Positions 26,078-35,391 are shown, counted from the first letter of the stretch. The stretch is DNA of 64,000 bases from Parasphaerochaeta coccoides DSM 17374 (GCF_000208385.1 NC_015436.1:1798001-1862000), one strand, 5' to 3'. Notes: generated by a model not told the origin, from the letters alone. Translations and numbers: made by a program.

Positions 26078-27817
26078 TCATATTTCTCCAACAGCCTGGG
26101 AAAGCTGCAAATCTCGTATCTTCTTGTAATATCCGCCGCATGCAAGGAGAGAGTCATGGGTTCCTGTCTCGACTATTCGTCCATGGTCAAGGACAATGAT
26201 TAAATCCGCTTCCTCTATGAAAGATACCCGCTGCGCAACAATGATTTTGGTACATGTCCAATCCAAGCCCTCCAGACTCCTGTGGATATATGATTCTGTT
26301 TCCAGGTCTACGGCGGAGGTGATATCATCCAGGATGAGGATGGAAGGCTTCTTTGCCAAGGCGCGAGCCAGGGATATTCTTTGTTTCTGTCCTCCGCTCA
26401 GCCCCATCCCCCTCTCCCCGATGATGGTTCCATAACCGTCCGCCATGGCACAGACAAAGTCGTTCGCGTCAGCTGCCTGGGCAATGGAACGGACTTTTTC
26501 ATTGTCCAGATTACCCGAACCATAACAAATGTTCCTGGTCACCGTATCCGAGAAAAGGAATACATCCTGCATGGCATACCCGATTCCCCTCCTCAGGGAA
26601 CTGAGCGTATAGTCCCGGACATCCCTGCCATCAATCATGACATTGCCGGAGGCAGGGTCAATGAGCCGTACCAGCATACTGACAAGGAGGGTCTTTCCCG
26701 CTCCGGTACTTCCCAGAATGCCGACAGTCTTCCCCGCTCCTATGGAGAATGTCACATCATCCAGGATAATCCTGTCATCCAGCTCCAGGGAAACGCCACG
26801 GAAAGAAACATCTCCGCGGATATCGCCGCAGGGAACGGTAACCGCGCCAATCCTTTCCTCGACTTCAAAGGGCGCGTCATATACTTCAATGATGCGGTCG
26901 CTACAGGTAACGAAACGCTGGAAATCATTTATCAGTACCCCCAGGTTTCTCAGCGGATTGGATATTGCCCAGACAAGCGACGTGAAGGCTATCATTGCGC
27001 CCGAAGTCATCCTGCCTTGAATCATGAAGGTTCCGCCTACAAGGATGGTGATGATCCACAGCATCTGCCCCAAGGCGTCAAGGATGGGCTGGAACTTGGC
27101 TCCTGTAAACGCGACATCGACGTTCATTTTCTGGAAGCGTCTGTTCGCGGCATTGAATTTGTCATTCTCAAAATTTTCCCGTGCAAAGGCTTTCACTACA
27201 CGGTTCCCTTCTATGTTTTCCTGAACTACCGTGCTAAGCTCGGTAAGCTTCTGACGGACAATGGCATGCATGGGACGGATACGCCGGATGAATCTGCTGG
27301 AAAGGAAGAATATGAAAGGCGCAACAGTCACCATGCATAAAGTCAGACGCCAGTTGACTGTCATAAGGAAAGAAAACGCGGCAATGAACGTGCTGAGGGC
27401 ATCAACGACATTGTAAGAAGTCCATGCCACGGAATGTCTGATAAGGTCAAGGTCGCTCGTCATGCGGGTCATGAGGTCGCCAGTACGCATTTTCATGAGG
27501 AAACGGTGGCTTTGGTTCTGGATGATGTCATACATGCGGGCACGCATGCCTTCCATGCATTCCTGGCTGTTGGTCTCAAGGAGCATGACCATCAGATATC
27601 TGAGTCCCAGCCGCACGCCCTGGACGACCAACATCATGCCGAGCAAAGGAAGAAGAAGCGTCGTATCTTGTGGAATGACCACCCTGTCAATGAGCTGCTG
27701 GGCAAGCATCGGGTTGACGATGAGCAGAGCAGAAGTCACAACTGACAGGAAAAGCGCAGCGACAAGATAAGGGCGTTTCTTACCCATATGCTTCCACAGC
27801 CATTTAAGATGGGTCAT
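26078..27817 (-). CDS. ABC exporter subunit with degenerate ATP site
   Basis: A 579-residue type I exporter half with Walker A GSTGAGKT and signature LSGGQKQR. Walker B reads LILDDITSA (aspartate replacing the catalytic glutamate) and the switch motif is AQR (glutamine replacing histidine). This is the same D/Q signature seen in the exporter at 249-2000, but the sequences are otherwise clearly different. It is the upstream partner of the canonical subunit, with the two genes separated by a single base. Heterodimeric multidrug or lipid export is the usual role of such pairs. The 27818-27974 gap holds its promoter region. Confidence 0.93.
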   Translation of the reverse strand: MTHLKWLWKHMGKKRPYLVAALFLSVVTSALLIVNPMLAQQLIDRVVIPQDTTLLLPLLGMMLVVQGVRLGLRYLMVMLLETNSQECMEGMRARMYDIIQNQSHRFLMKMRTGDLMTRMTSDLDLIRHSVAWTSYNVVDALSTFIAAFSFLMTVNWRLTLCMVTVAPFIFFLSSRFIRRIRPMHAIVRQKLTELSTVVQENIEGNRVVKAFARENFENDKFNAANRRFQKMNVDVAFTGAKFQPILDALGQMLWIITILVGGTFMIQGRMTSGAMIAFTSLVWAISNPLRNLGVLINDFQRFVTCSDRIIEVYDAPFEVEERIGAVTVPCGDIRGDVSFRGVSLELDDRIILDDVTFSIGAGKTVGILGSTGAGKTLLVSMLVRLIDPASGNVMIDGRDVRDYTLSSLRRGIGYAMQDVFLFSDTVTRNICYGSGNLDNEKVRSIAQAADANDFVCAMADGYGTIIGERGMGLSGGQKQRISLARALAKKPSILILDDITSAVDLETESYIHRSLEGLDWTCTKIIVAQRVSFIEEADLIIVLDHGRIVETGTHDSLLACGGYYKKIRDLQLSQAVGEI

Positions 27818-27974
27818 GAAGAATAGCTCCTTTTGTATACTTCCCTAGAATACGGATATTATAAAAAATGACAAGCAGCTCCGCTGATATTTTCCCACGG
27901 ATTTTCATTGCCGGAGTATTGGTTTTGCGTGGTGTTGTTTGCGCTCCCCATAATCTTATGTAAGCCTCATGAAG

Positions 27975-28613
27975 TTATTTCAGGAGCTTTCCTATCTCGG
28001 TGAAGTTCGAGGCATGCAGCACCCCTTTCCCCAGGTCATCATTGGGGAGACGGTAGGCTATGCACGCCATTCCCGCGCTTTGCGCGGCCTGAATGCCGGC
28101 ATGGGCATCCTCTACGACCACACAACGGGATGGTTCCGCATCCAGCAAGGACGCCGCGACAAGGAACACTTGCGGATGGGGTTTGCTATGGCTGATCATA
28201 GTCCCGTCAGCTACTGCATCAAACACATCCATTATCCCCAGACGTCCAAGAATCAGACGGGCATTGCGGCTGGACGACCCAATGGCAAGTTTCATCCCCC
28301 TGCCTTTCAGGTCGGAAAGGAGCGGCAGCACATCATCCTCAAGATCAGAAGGAACCATGCGTTCCAGATATTCCCTGTACCATTCGTTCTTCTTTTCCAT
28401 TGCCCCATGGATGTCTTTTTCATCCAGTGACGTATTGTTATGCCGCAGGATAATCTCCAGACTTTCCCGTCGGCTGACGCCGCGCAGGAGATTGTTGACC
28501 GACCTGTCGAATCGCAATCCCAGAGTATCGCACAGTCTTTTCCATGCGAGAAAATGAAATTCATCAGTATGGCAAATCACTCCGTCAAGGTCAAAAATAC
28601 ACGCAGTGTACAT
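27975..28613 (-). CDS. pgmB: Beta-phosphoglucomutase (HAD superfamily)
   Basis: A 212-residue HAD-fold enzyme with the nucleophile motif CIFDLDGVICHTDEFHFLAWK and the cap-domain motif LRGVSRRESLEIIL that is diagnostic for beta-phosphoglucomutase. Later motifs are the threonine/serine-type AIGSSSRNA and the acidic VVVEDAHAGIQAA. It converts beta-glucose 1-phosphate to glucose 6-phosphate. The gene follows the GH65 phosphorylase with a TGATG overlap (ATG at 28613; a GTG at 28616 is an alternative). The two form a complete path from disaccharide to glycolysis without ATP cost for that glucose. Confidence 0.93.
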   Translation of the reverse strand: MYTACIFDLDGVICHTDEFHFLAWKRLCDTLGLRFDRSVNNLLRGVSRRESLEIILRHNNTSLDEKDIHGAMEKKNEWYREYLERMVPSDLEDDVLPLLSDLKGRGMKLAIGSSSRNARLILGRLGIMDVFDAVADGTMISHSKPHPQVFLVAASLLDAEPSRCVVVEDAHAGIQAAQSAGMACIAYRLPNDDLGKGVLHASNFTEIGKLLK

Positions 28614-30988
28614 CACACGCTCTCCTTGAGTCTTTCGGGCGATGTGCGTTTGGATGATGTCCCCCCGGACAATGCACCTTCGGCCAATGTACGTTCGGAC
28701 GACGTGCGCAACGCAAACACCTTCTTTTCCTGAGTGACCCTGACAGGCTCTCCGTAAAGATAAAGCTGTTCTTCCTCACCTTCAAGCAGGTACAAGGTCA
28801 CTGTTTCATGGTTTACCCTGACCATTACCGCGCAATCATTCAGGCGCAAGCGAAAATGATACCCCTCCCACTGGCGGGGAATGGAGGGAGAGAGACAAAA
28901 CCCTTTCTCCGTGATGTAAAAACCCGCGAAACCGAACAGGATTGCCATGCAACTTCCCCCCATGTTGGCGGTATGGATGCCATCCTTCGTATTGCCATGA
29001 GTATTATTGATGTCAATTTCCACTGAATCGCCAAAATACTCATACGCCTCATCCACCAACCCCAGCCGAGAAGCGGCTATGCTGAAAATACAGGTGGACA
29101 AAGACGAATCATGGGTAGTCAGCTTCTCGTAATACCGGAAGGAATTGAGCCGTGTGGAATAGTCCGCGTCCTTTTCATACAGAACATGCGCCAATATCGT
29201 ATCAGCCTGCTTGCAGACTTGATAGCGGTACAGGACAAGCGGATGGTAATGCATCAGAAGGGGAAAGTCCTTTTGGGGAGTACCGCCCAGATCCCAGACC
29301 TTCTTTGAGAGAAAGCTGTCATCCTGGGGAGTGATGTCACGCTCGGCATCATAGGGCAGATACATGGCATCGGCCGCCCTGGAGAAGTCCAGAAGTTCTT
29401 GCGCCGTGATGCCCGTTGCCTTTTTTGCCTTCTGTGCCCGACCCATTGCATCAAAGTCACGGAACAGACGCACCGCCCACCGTAAGTCGTACTGAGCCGA
29501 AATATTGGTGTAGTAGTTGTTGTTGACAATGCAGGTATACTCGTCCGGGCCGGTGACACAATGCAGATGGAACTTCCCTCCGCAATACGTACCCAGGTCA
29601 GCCCAGAGGCGGGCAATCTCCAACAACATCTCAAGACCCATGTCTTCCATGAAATCCTTGTCACCCGTCACCTGCCAATACATCACCACAGCATACGCCA
29701 CCGCTCCGTCTATATGGTATTGCGCCGTTCCCGCCGGAAAGAAACCCGAACACTCCTCACCGGAAATAGTACGCCATGGATAGAGAGCGCCATGCTGATG
29801 TCCCAGATGCCGGGCATTTTCCCTGGCCTGCGGGAGAATGGCATAACGGTATGCCAGCAGCTGCCGGGATATTTCCGGGCGGGTCAGCGTGAACAAAGGC
29901 TGGACATACATCTCCGTATCCCAGAAGTAATGCCCTTCATAGCCCTCTCCTGACAAACCCTTGGCCGACAGATGGGAAAATTCGTCCTTGCCGACTGACT
30001 GGAGCAGTTGGTAGATGTTGAACGTCAGCGCGGCGGAAAGCCGGTTGTCACCATCAACACCAAAATCTAGATCCTTCCAGAAGTCGTCAAGATACGCCGA
30101 CTGTTCGGCATACAAGACCTTTTCCGTCCGTACCGCATCCTCCATGATAGCAATGCATTCCTGCTGGAGACTGTCGTACCGTTTGCTATTGTACCGTCTG
30201 CTGTCAGCAAAAACAGCATAGCGGGAAAAAATCACGGGAGTCCCGGCCGTGGCTTTCAGAGAGAACGTGCGGCTTACGAAGCCCGCTCCCGTGCTTACCG
30301 TGACATCAGCAGGATCCGCGCCGCATACATCATGGACGCCGGTGACTATGCCTATCCCGCTCTCCCGCGTATGCGTTGAAATGACAGACCGACAGAAACC
30401 TTCTCCGCTGTCCGCGCTCATGTCGTCAATGATGATATGCCGCCGGGAATGAGATGCTACGCGCGGGTCAGAGGAATCAGAAAAGTTAAGAACATCCGCA
30501 TGATGGGCGGCAACGAAATCCAGTTTACATTCCCCGTCTGTCTCTATGGTATATGTCAGCAGAAAAAGCGGGAGCCTCACGAAAGATGCCATGCGGATGA
30601 TAGTGACCCGCACTGTCCTGCCCCGCGTGCTTTTCCATACAAAGCTCCGGGTGACGGTTCCCTGCCGCATGTCCAGTGTCCTTTTTCCGGGAGCGGTACA
30701 AAGCTCGCCGTCCACATACAGCCTGAGATCCTGGACATCCGCCACGTTCACCAACGTCTGTTTTTTGGTGACAAGCCCATGCAAAGGTTCTGCCTGGGGC
30801 ATAGGCACAATGTCGTACACTCCGTTCACATAGGAACCACGAACCGTGGTAAAACCATGGGGATAGCCTTCTTCAAAAGCTCCCCTGACCCCTATGTACC
30901 CGTTGGCACTATGGAAAAGCGTCTCCTCAAGCGACAGGACATCATTATCAAGGCTCTGTTCTTGCCGAACATACATATATCGATTCAT
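28613..30988 (-). CDS. GH65 disaccharide phosphorylase
   Basis: A 791-residue glycoside hydrolase family 65 protein. The catalytic acid is the glutamate of TGPDEYTCIVNNNYYTN, and HYFWDTEMYVQP and the phosphate-site region HGNTKDGIHTANMGG are typical of the family. It phosphorolyses an alpha-glucoside to beta-glucose 1-phosphate and glucose. The loop GEECSGFFPAGTAQYHI looks more like trehalose- or kojibiose-type enzymes than maltose phosphorylase, but this is a recollection-based, low-confidence call. The start at 30988 overlaps the upstream permease stop by one base (TAATG). The C-terminal 25 residues are a serine/arginine/glutamate-rich tail (TSSERT, SSKRTSPERL) not usual for the family. Confidence 0.9.
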   Translation of the reverse strand: MNRYMYVRQEQSLDNDVLSLEETLFHSANGYIGVRGAFEEGYPHGFTTVRGSYVNGVYDIVPMPQAEPLHGLVTKKQTLVNVADVQDLRLYVDGELCTAPGKRTLDMRQGTVTRSFVWKSTRGRTVRVTIIRMASFVRLPLFLLTYTIETDGECKLDFVAAHHADVLNFSDSSDPRVASHSRRHIIIDDMSADSGEGFCRSVISTHTRESGIGIVTGVHDVCGADPADVTVSTGAGFVSRTFSLKATAGTPVIFSRYAVFADSRRYNSKRYDSLQQECIAIMEDAVRTEKVLYAEQSAYLDDFWKDLDFGVDGDNRLSAALTFNIYQLLQSVGKDEFSHLSAKGLSGEGYEGHYFWDTEMYVQPLFTLTRPEISRQLLAYRYAILPQARENARHLGHQHGALYPWRTISGEECSGFFPAGTAQYHIDGAVAYAVVMYWQVTGDKDFMEDMGLEMLLEIARLWADLGTYCGGKFHLHCVTGPDEYTCIVNNNYYTNISAQYDLRWAVRLFRDFDAMGRAQKAKKATGITAQELLDFSRAADAMYLPYDAERDITPQDDSFLSKKVWDLGGTPQKDFPLLMHYHPLVLYRYQVCKQADTILAHVLYEKDADYSTRLNSFRYYEKLTTHDSSLSTCIFSIAASRLGLVDEAYEYFGDSVEIDINNTHGNTKDGIHTANMGGSCMAILFGFAGFYITEKGFCLSPSIPRQWEGYHFRLRLNDCAVMVRVNHETVTLYLLEGEEEQLYLYGEPVRVTQEKKVFALRTSSERTLAEGALSGGTSSKRTSPERLKESV

Positions 30989-31842
30989 TATTTTACCGCT
31001 CCCGCCGCAACGCCCTTGATGATGTATTTCTGAGCGCAGAAATAGAAGATGATGACAGGGATGATAGCCATGGTCAGACCGGCCATAGCCTGGTTCCACT
31101 GGATGGTGAACACTCCGAAGAACGAGCTGGTGGACAGGGGAATGGTGCGCAAAGCCTTGTTGTTCAGGACAAGCGAGGGCAACAGGTAGTCATTCCATAT
31201 CCAGATGATGTCAAGGATGATGACCGTGACAATCGTCGGTTTGAGCATGGGAAAAACGATGCGCCAGAAGACCCCGCCCCGACTGCATCCGTCCAGAGTC
31301 GCGGCTTCCTCCAGGGACAGGGGAATACCCTTTACAAAACCATGGAACAGGAACACCGCCAGGGACATGCCAAAGCCGATATACATGAAGATGATGCCTC
31401 CGTAGGTATTGAGTACCGGCACGCCCAGCGTCTGGCGGGACCATTTCATCATCTGAACCAGCGGCATCATCAGAGTCTGGAAGGGAATGAGCATTGTCGC
31501 GACAAAGATGAAATAGACCAGCTTGCTCAGTTTGTCATTCTTCCGCGCAATCATCCATGCGCACATTGATGAGAAAATGACGATAAACACCACCGAAACA
31601 ATAGTGATGAACAAGGAATTGCCAAGTGCCCGCATGAAGTCCATCTTACGGGCGGCTTCAGCGTAATTACCCCACAGCATTCCCATAGGCAAAGCCACAG
31701 GACTCATGTAAAGCTCGGCACGGTTCTTCAACGAATTGATGAGCATGATGTACAGCGGGAACAGAAAAGCAAGCCCAAGCAGGAGCAGGAGAGTTGACAA
31801 GATTACCCGTCTCACTGTCTTGCGTGTGGTCATAGCGGTCAT
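30988..31842 (-). CDS. Sugar ABC importer permease, MalG type
   Basis: A 284-residue permease with six membrane segments and the EAA loop LEEAATLDGCSRGGVFWRIVFPMLKPTI. Its C-terminus GVAAGAVK is typical for the MalG-like subfamily. It overlaps the preceding MalF-like gene by four bases (ATGA) and the following GH65 gene by one, so the operon is translationally coupled. It imports an alpha-glucoside, judging from the adjacent phosphorylase. No ATPase gene is present in the operon. Confidence 0.92.
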   Translation of the reverse strand: MTAMTTRKTVRRVILSTLLLLLGLAFLFPLYIMLINSLKNRAELYMSPVALPMGMLWGNYAEAARKMDFMRALGNSLFITIVSVVFIVIFSSMCAWMIARKNDKLSKLVYFIFVATMLIPFQTLMMPLVQMMKWSRQTLGVPVLNTYGGIIFMYIGFGMSLAVFLFHGFVKGIPLSLEEAATLDGCSRGGVFWRIVFPMLKPTIVTVIILDIIWIWNDYLLPSLVLNNKALRTIPLSTSSFFGVFTIQWNQAMAGLTMAIIPVIIFYFCAQKYIIKGVAAGAVK

Positions 31843-32720
31843 AGCTGCACCTCCCGTCTCTTGGTGAGAGATACCTGGGTGATGGCCACCACGGCAATCA
31901 GAAGGAAGAAAAGTATGGCCTTTGCCTGACCATAGCCATAATTATTGTAGGAGAAGATTTCATTGAAGATATTCATGGCGAACATCTCGGTAGAGGTACC
32001 CGGTCCGCCTCCGGTAAGCGACAGGTTGATATCGTAAATCTTGAAACAGTTGGACAACGAATAGAATGTACAGATGGTCACAGAAGGCATGATCAGGGGA
32101 AGTTCTATGGTAAAGAATTTCCGCCAGGGGCCTGCCCCATCTATCGTCGCCGCTTCCATGACTTCTTCCGGGACGGACTGGATGCCTGTGATATAAATAA
32201 TCATCACGTACCCTGCCATCTGCCACGTAATGACCACGACAAGAGCCATCAGCGCCGCCGTAGGATGCAACAGCCAGTTGAAGAATACTCCTGTAAGACC
32301 CGACTGCGTACCAATGGCCTTGAACGCATCGGACAATATGAATTTCCAGATATATCCAAGAATCAGACCACCAATCAGGTTAGGCATGAAGAACATGGTG
32401 CGGGCAATGGTAGTCACTTTCAGGCGTGATGTCACCAACAGGGCAAGCACCAGCCCCAACACGTTAATCAGTATGACCGACAGAAACGTAAAAATGACCG
32501 TATGCTGCGCGGATTCTCCGAAACGGACATCAGTGAACAGGCGTGCGTAATTGTCCATTCCCACGAACTTCACCGGATTCATGGACAGTCCGTCCCATGA
32601 GACAAAGGAATATCCTATGCCTATGAGAAACGGAATAATCACGACGATGAAGAAAGAAATGAGCGCGGGAAAAACAAACAGGAAGAACCAAAACCGTTCT
32701 CTTTTCTTATGTGTTACCAT
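31839..32720 (-). CDS. Sugar ABC importer permease, MalF/UgpA type
   Basis: A 293-residue permease: an N-terminal basic tail, then the helix FWFFLFVFPALISFFIVVIIPFL, the family string PNLIGGLILGYIWKFI, and the coupling loop EEVMEAATIDGAGPWRKFFTIELPLI. It is downstream of the solute-binding protein gene by 60 bp and overlaps the MalG-like gene. AAGGAAA lies about seven bases before the ATG. Together with its neighbours it forms a family 1 carbohydrate uptake transporter. Confidence 0.92.
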   Translation of the reverse strand: MVTHKKRERFWFFLFVFPALISFFIVVIIPFLIGIGYSFVSWDGLSMNPVKFVGMDNYARLFTDVRFGESAQHTVIFTFLSVILINVLGLVLALLVTSRLKVTTIARTMFFMPNLIGGLILGYIWKFILSDAFKAIGTQSGLTGVFFNWLLHPTAALMALVVVITWQMAGYVMIIYITGIQSVPEEVMEAATIDGAGPWRKFFTIELPLIMPSVTICTFYSLSNCFKIYDINLSLTGGGPGTSTEMFAMNIFNEIFSYNNYGYGQAKAILFFLLIAVVAITQVSLTKRREVQL

Positions 32721-32780
32721 GGGATGTTTCCTTATGGAGTGACGGAAGCAGCATATCCGCTCCCGTCACCGTCAAGTGAA

Positions 32781-33995
32781 TTACAGGCGTGACTGATAGG
32801 CAGTATCAAGCAGATTGACGAACTCCAGGCCAGTCATGGAAGGAGTCGTGAAGAACCTCTGGGTAATCGGCGCAAAATCAGTATCTATGATATTCATAGG
32901 CCAATCGTTGAAGGTCCACGGCAGTGTCTTTCCCGCCCCGGCGGCCTGTGCGACATCGGCGGACAGCGGATCCAATGAAGCGGTCGAAATATTTGATGTC
33001 GCGGGAACGAACCCAAACTTGCTCACAATGTAATCCATCCCCTTTTCAGATGTATAGAGCCAGTCAAGGAAACGCATGGCGGCAGCTTGCTGTGAAGCGG
33101 AGACCTGGGAGTTAACGACCCAGTAATACGGAACGGAAACGGCAATCTTCTGGTTGCCCAAGAGAGGAAGGGCGCACAGGCTCATGGAGAATTTCGGCGC
33201 ATAGTCCGTGAACATGCCTGAAACCCAGTTGCCTTGGTGAATCATGGCCGTCTTGCCGGTGGCAAAGTCACCGCTGGAACGGTCGTAGTTGATTTCCATG
33301 GGGTTGAGGCTGTACTGGCGCACCAGCTCCATCAGTGTGGCGAATGCCTGAAATTCCTTCTGGTCAGCCAGACGGACACCGCCCTTCACATAGGATGCGC
33401 GGAACGCTTCGGGGTCGTCCATGATGGCAAATGGCGTATTGAGGATATGTCCGATAAGGAAGTAGGATTCCTGGCTCAGTCCCAGGGGATTGATTCCTTG
33501 CGCGGACAGGTTCTTGATTGCGGCAAAGAAAGCATCCTGTGTCGCCAGGTCAGATTCCTTCACCAGCGCATCATTGGTCACCAGACCGAAGCCTTCAACG
33601 CTGTACGGAACGCCTACTCTCTTTCCGTCAATTTCCAATGCCATGGAATCAGCAACATACTGCTGTACCTTTCCGGAACCGATGTCCGCAAGATATGCCT
33701 TGAACATATCAGCCTCGGAACCTTTGCTGACAGAGAACAGCGCAGGCACTTCATCACCGGCAAGTTTCAGGCGCAGCTGTGAACGGTAATCGTCACCTGT
33801 CGTCTCCCAGATTTCCACCTGGATGCCTGTTTCGGCGGTAAAATCCTTTGCCGCGTTCTCCAGTTCATCAGTGATTTCCACTTTTGACTGGAAAATGATG
33901 ATTTTCTGGGATTCAGCCTTCTGTTCGGTTCTTCCGCCCGCGAACAACGGGAGGACCATGAGCAGAACCAATAATAATGTCACTGTCTTTTTCAT
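32781..33995 (-). CDS. Sugar ABC importer solute-binding protein
   Basis: A 404-residue family 1 solute-binding protein. The start at 33995 (MKKTVTLLL) is fixed by AAGGAGAG seven bases upstream; a longer frame to 34058 has no support. The signal peptide ends around LPLFAGG without a lipobox cysteine. The mature part has AKDFTAETGIQVEIWETTGDDYRSQL near its start and GKTAMIHQGNWVSGMF in the second lobe, both standard for binders of oligosaccharides. It is the first structural gene of the GH65 operon and sits just downstream of a LacI-type operator. Confidence 0.9.
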   Translation of the reverse strand: MKKTVTLLLVLLMVLPLFAGGRTEQKAESQKIIIFQSKVEITDELENAAKDFTAETGIQVEIWETTGDDYRSQLRLKLAGDEVPALFSVSKGSEADMFKAYLADIGSGKVQQYVADSMALEIDGKRVGVPYSVEGFGLVTNDALVKESDLATQDAFFAAIKNLSAQGINPLGLSQESYFLIGHILNTPFAIMDDPEAFRASYVKGGVRLADQKEFQAFATLMELVRQYSLNPMEINYDRSSGDFATGKTAMIHQGNWVSGMFTDYAPKFSMSLCALPLLGNQKIAVSVPYYWVVNSQVSASQQAAAMRFLDWLYTSEKGMDYIVSKFGFVPATSNISTASLDPLSADVAQAAGAGKTLPWTFNDWPMNIIDTDFAPITQRFFTTPSMTGLEFVNLLDTAYQSRL

Positions 33996-34033
33996 CTTTT
34001 TCTCTCCTTTGTATGATGCGTCCATGATTTTTG

Positions 34034-34045
34034 TAAATCGTTTTA
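34034..34045 (-). promoter_or_regulatory. LacI-type operator upstream of the GH65 operon
   Basis: TAAATCGTTTTA (plus strand) has the LacI/GalR-family core TAAAxCGxTTTA and lies 39-50 bp upstream of the solute-binding protein start. A LacI-family regulator is encoded immediately upstream on the same strand, so repression without sugar is the natural reading. Confidence 0.6.
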
Positions 34046-34133
34046 TTAAAAACAGCACTGCATAAAGGTATATGTCAAGAAAAATTTTTTATTAATTTGA
34101 TTTATAATGATTTACTTCTTTATTTCATTAAAA

Positions 34134-34163
34134 TTTACATAAACATTAAATATTTTACATAAA
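34134..34163. promoter_or_regulatory. Direct repeats in the promoter region of the GH65 operon
   Basis: TTTACATAAA occurs at 34134-34143 and again at 34154-34163, exactly 20 bp (two helical turns) apart on the same face of the DNA, in a very AT-rich stretch between the lacI-type gene and the operon. This looks like an activator or auxiliary operator region. The repeats share TTTAC with the flanking LacI-type sites. Confidence 0.4.
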
Positions 34164-34301
34164 ATAAGTACTCATGCCATTCATTTTGCCACCAATCATT
34201 GGAACTCCGGCTTTGATTCCGTTCCTTTACGCTTGCCTGTCGGCACTATCGGTATTACCGGCATTCTCCTGTCAGTCCGTTGTCCACACGTACATTTCCC
34301 A

Positions 34302-35357
34302 TTACAGTCTTCCGGGAGCCACGGAACGTCTTTCAATGAGCTTGGCGGTTATCCGGAATATTTCCTTGTTGATGTCACCCTCTATGTTCCCCACCAGTGC
34401 CTGGGCAGCCAGATATCCCCTCTCATAGTCAGGGATATCAATTGTGGTGATGCCGTTGTATTCGGCTATGGCATTGTTGTCGAACCCCGTCACGGAGATA
34501 TCCCGTCCGACAGTCAGTCCGTTCGCGTTGAATGTCTGTATGGCGCCCATAGCCATGTTGTCATTGGCACAGACAAGGACTTCAGGACGGCTTTCCGTCA
34601 GAAGCAGAATCTGGGCGGCACGGATGCCGCTGCTCTCATGCCAGTTTCCGGCAATGTACCCATCTCTGCTAAACCCTATCCCGTTTGCTTCCAAAGCATC
34701 AAGGAACGCTTGGTACCTTTCCCGGTTATCAGCGGTGTTCTCAATCCCGCCAAGGAATGAAAACCGTGTAAAGCCTTTCTTGACAAGCGAATCAACCAAA
34801 GCGTACATAGGGTCATAGTTGTTGACCAAAATGCTCTTGATTGAAGGGTTCTGTAGTATCCTGTCCAGGACGACAATGGGATAGTCAGGAGAAGCCTTGC
34901 GTTCAAGAAGCTCGCTGGACAGCTTGCCGTCCAGGGCAATGCATCCGCTGGTCATGGTGGGATGCATGTATTTTTCGCAGACCCGTCCTGTGCAGATGAG
35001 CAGGTCGTAATCATGGGCATCAGCATAATCATGGATGCCATGGATGACTTCAAGATAAAAGGATCTGTCAAAATCACTGAAAGTAAAAAGGATAGTCTTT
35101 GACCGGCCTGTCTTCAGGTGCCTTCCGGCTATATTGGGATGGTAGTCATGTTCCTTGCAGATGGTCAGGATCTTCTCTTTGGTCGCCTGTCCCACATTGG
35201 GACGCCCGTTGAGAGCATTGGATACCGTCGCGGGAGAGACTCCCGCAAGCTGCGCTATTTCCTTTATGCCGACTACCGGAGCCTCGCTCCAGTTTCCGTT
35301 CCTGTCCGCACGACTGATTGCATCCGTACTTGCATCATGTGTTCCATTACTGTTCAT
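34302..35357 (-). CDS. LacI-family transcriptional regulator
   Basis: A 351-residue regulator. After an unusual 29-residue N-terminal extension, the helix-turn-helix and hinge read GIKEIAQLAGVSPATVSNALNGRPNVGQATKEKI. The remainder is a periplasmic-binding-protein-like effector domain with VVLDRIL, VCANDNMAMGAIQTFNANGLTVGRDISVTGFDN and the C-terminal LIERRSV, all typical. It probably senses the sugar handled by the adjacent GH65 operon. The start is uncertain because the ATG at 35357 lacks a clear ribosome site. A palindrome just upstream suggests autoregulation. Confidence 0.92.
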   Translation of the reverse strand: MNSNGTHDASTDAISRADRNGNWSEAPVVGIKEIAQLAGVSPATVSNALNGRPNVGQATKEKILTICKEHDYHPNIAGRHLKTGRSKTILFTFSDFDRSFYLEVIHGIHDYADAHDYDLLICTGRVCEKYMHPTMTSGCIALDGKLSSELLERKASPDYPIVVLDRILQNPSIKSILVNNYDPMYALVDSLVKKGFTRFSFLGGIENTADNRERYQAFLDALEANGIGFSRDGYIAGNWHESSGIRAAQILLLTESRPEVLVCANDNMAMGAIQTFNANGLTVGRDISVTGFDNNAIAEYNGITTIDIPDYERGYLAAQALVGNIEGDINKEIFRITAKLIERRSVAPGRL

Positions 35358-35378
35358 AAAGGCAAGTATGACGGATTA

Positions 35379-35391
35379 TGTAAATTTTACA
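35379..35391. promoter_or_regulatory. Palindrome upstream of the LacI-type gene
   Basis: TGTAAA-T-TTTACA is a perfect odd palindrome 22 bp upstream of the regulator start and shares the GTAAA half-site with the operator at 34034. It is a probable autoregulatory site. Confidence 0.5.

Noticed and set aside
26381-27340. 319-codon plus-strand open frame opposite the ABC exporter gene, and a 344-codon one at 17866-18900 opposite the YetA-like gene
   Set aside because: Both are antisense shadows of strongly supported genes without ribosome sites or recognisable domains.
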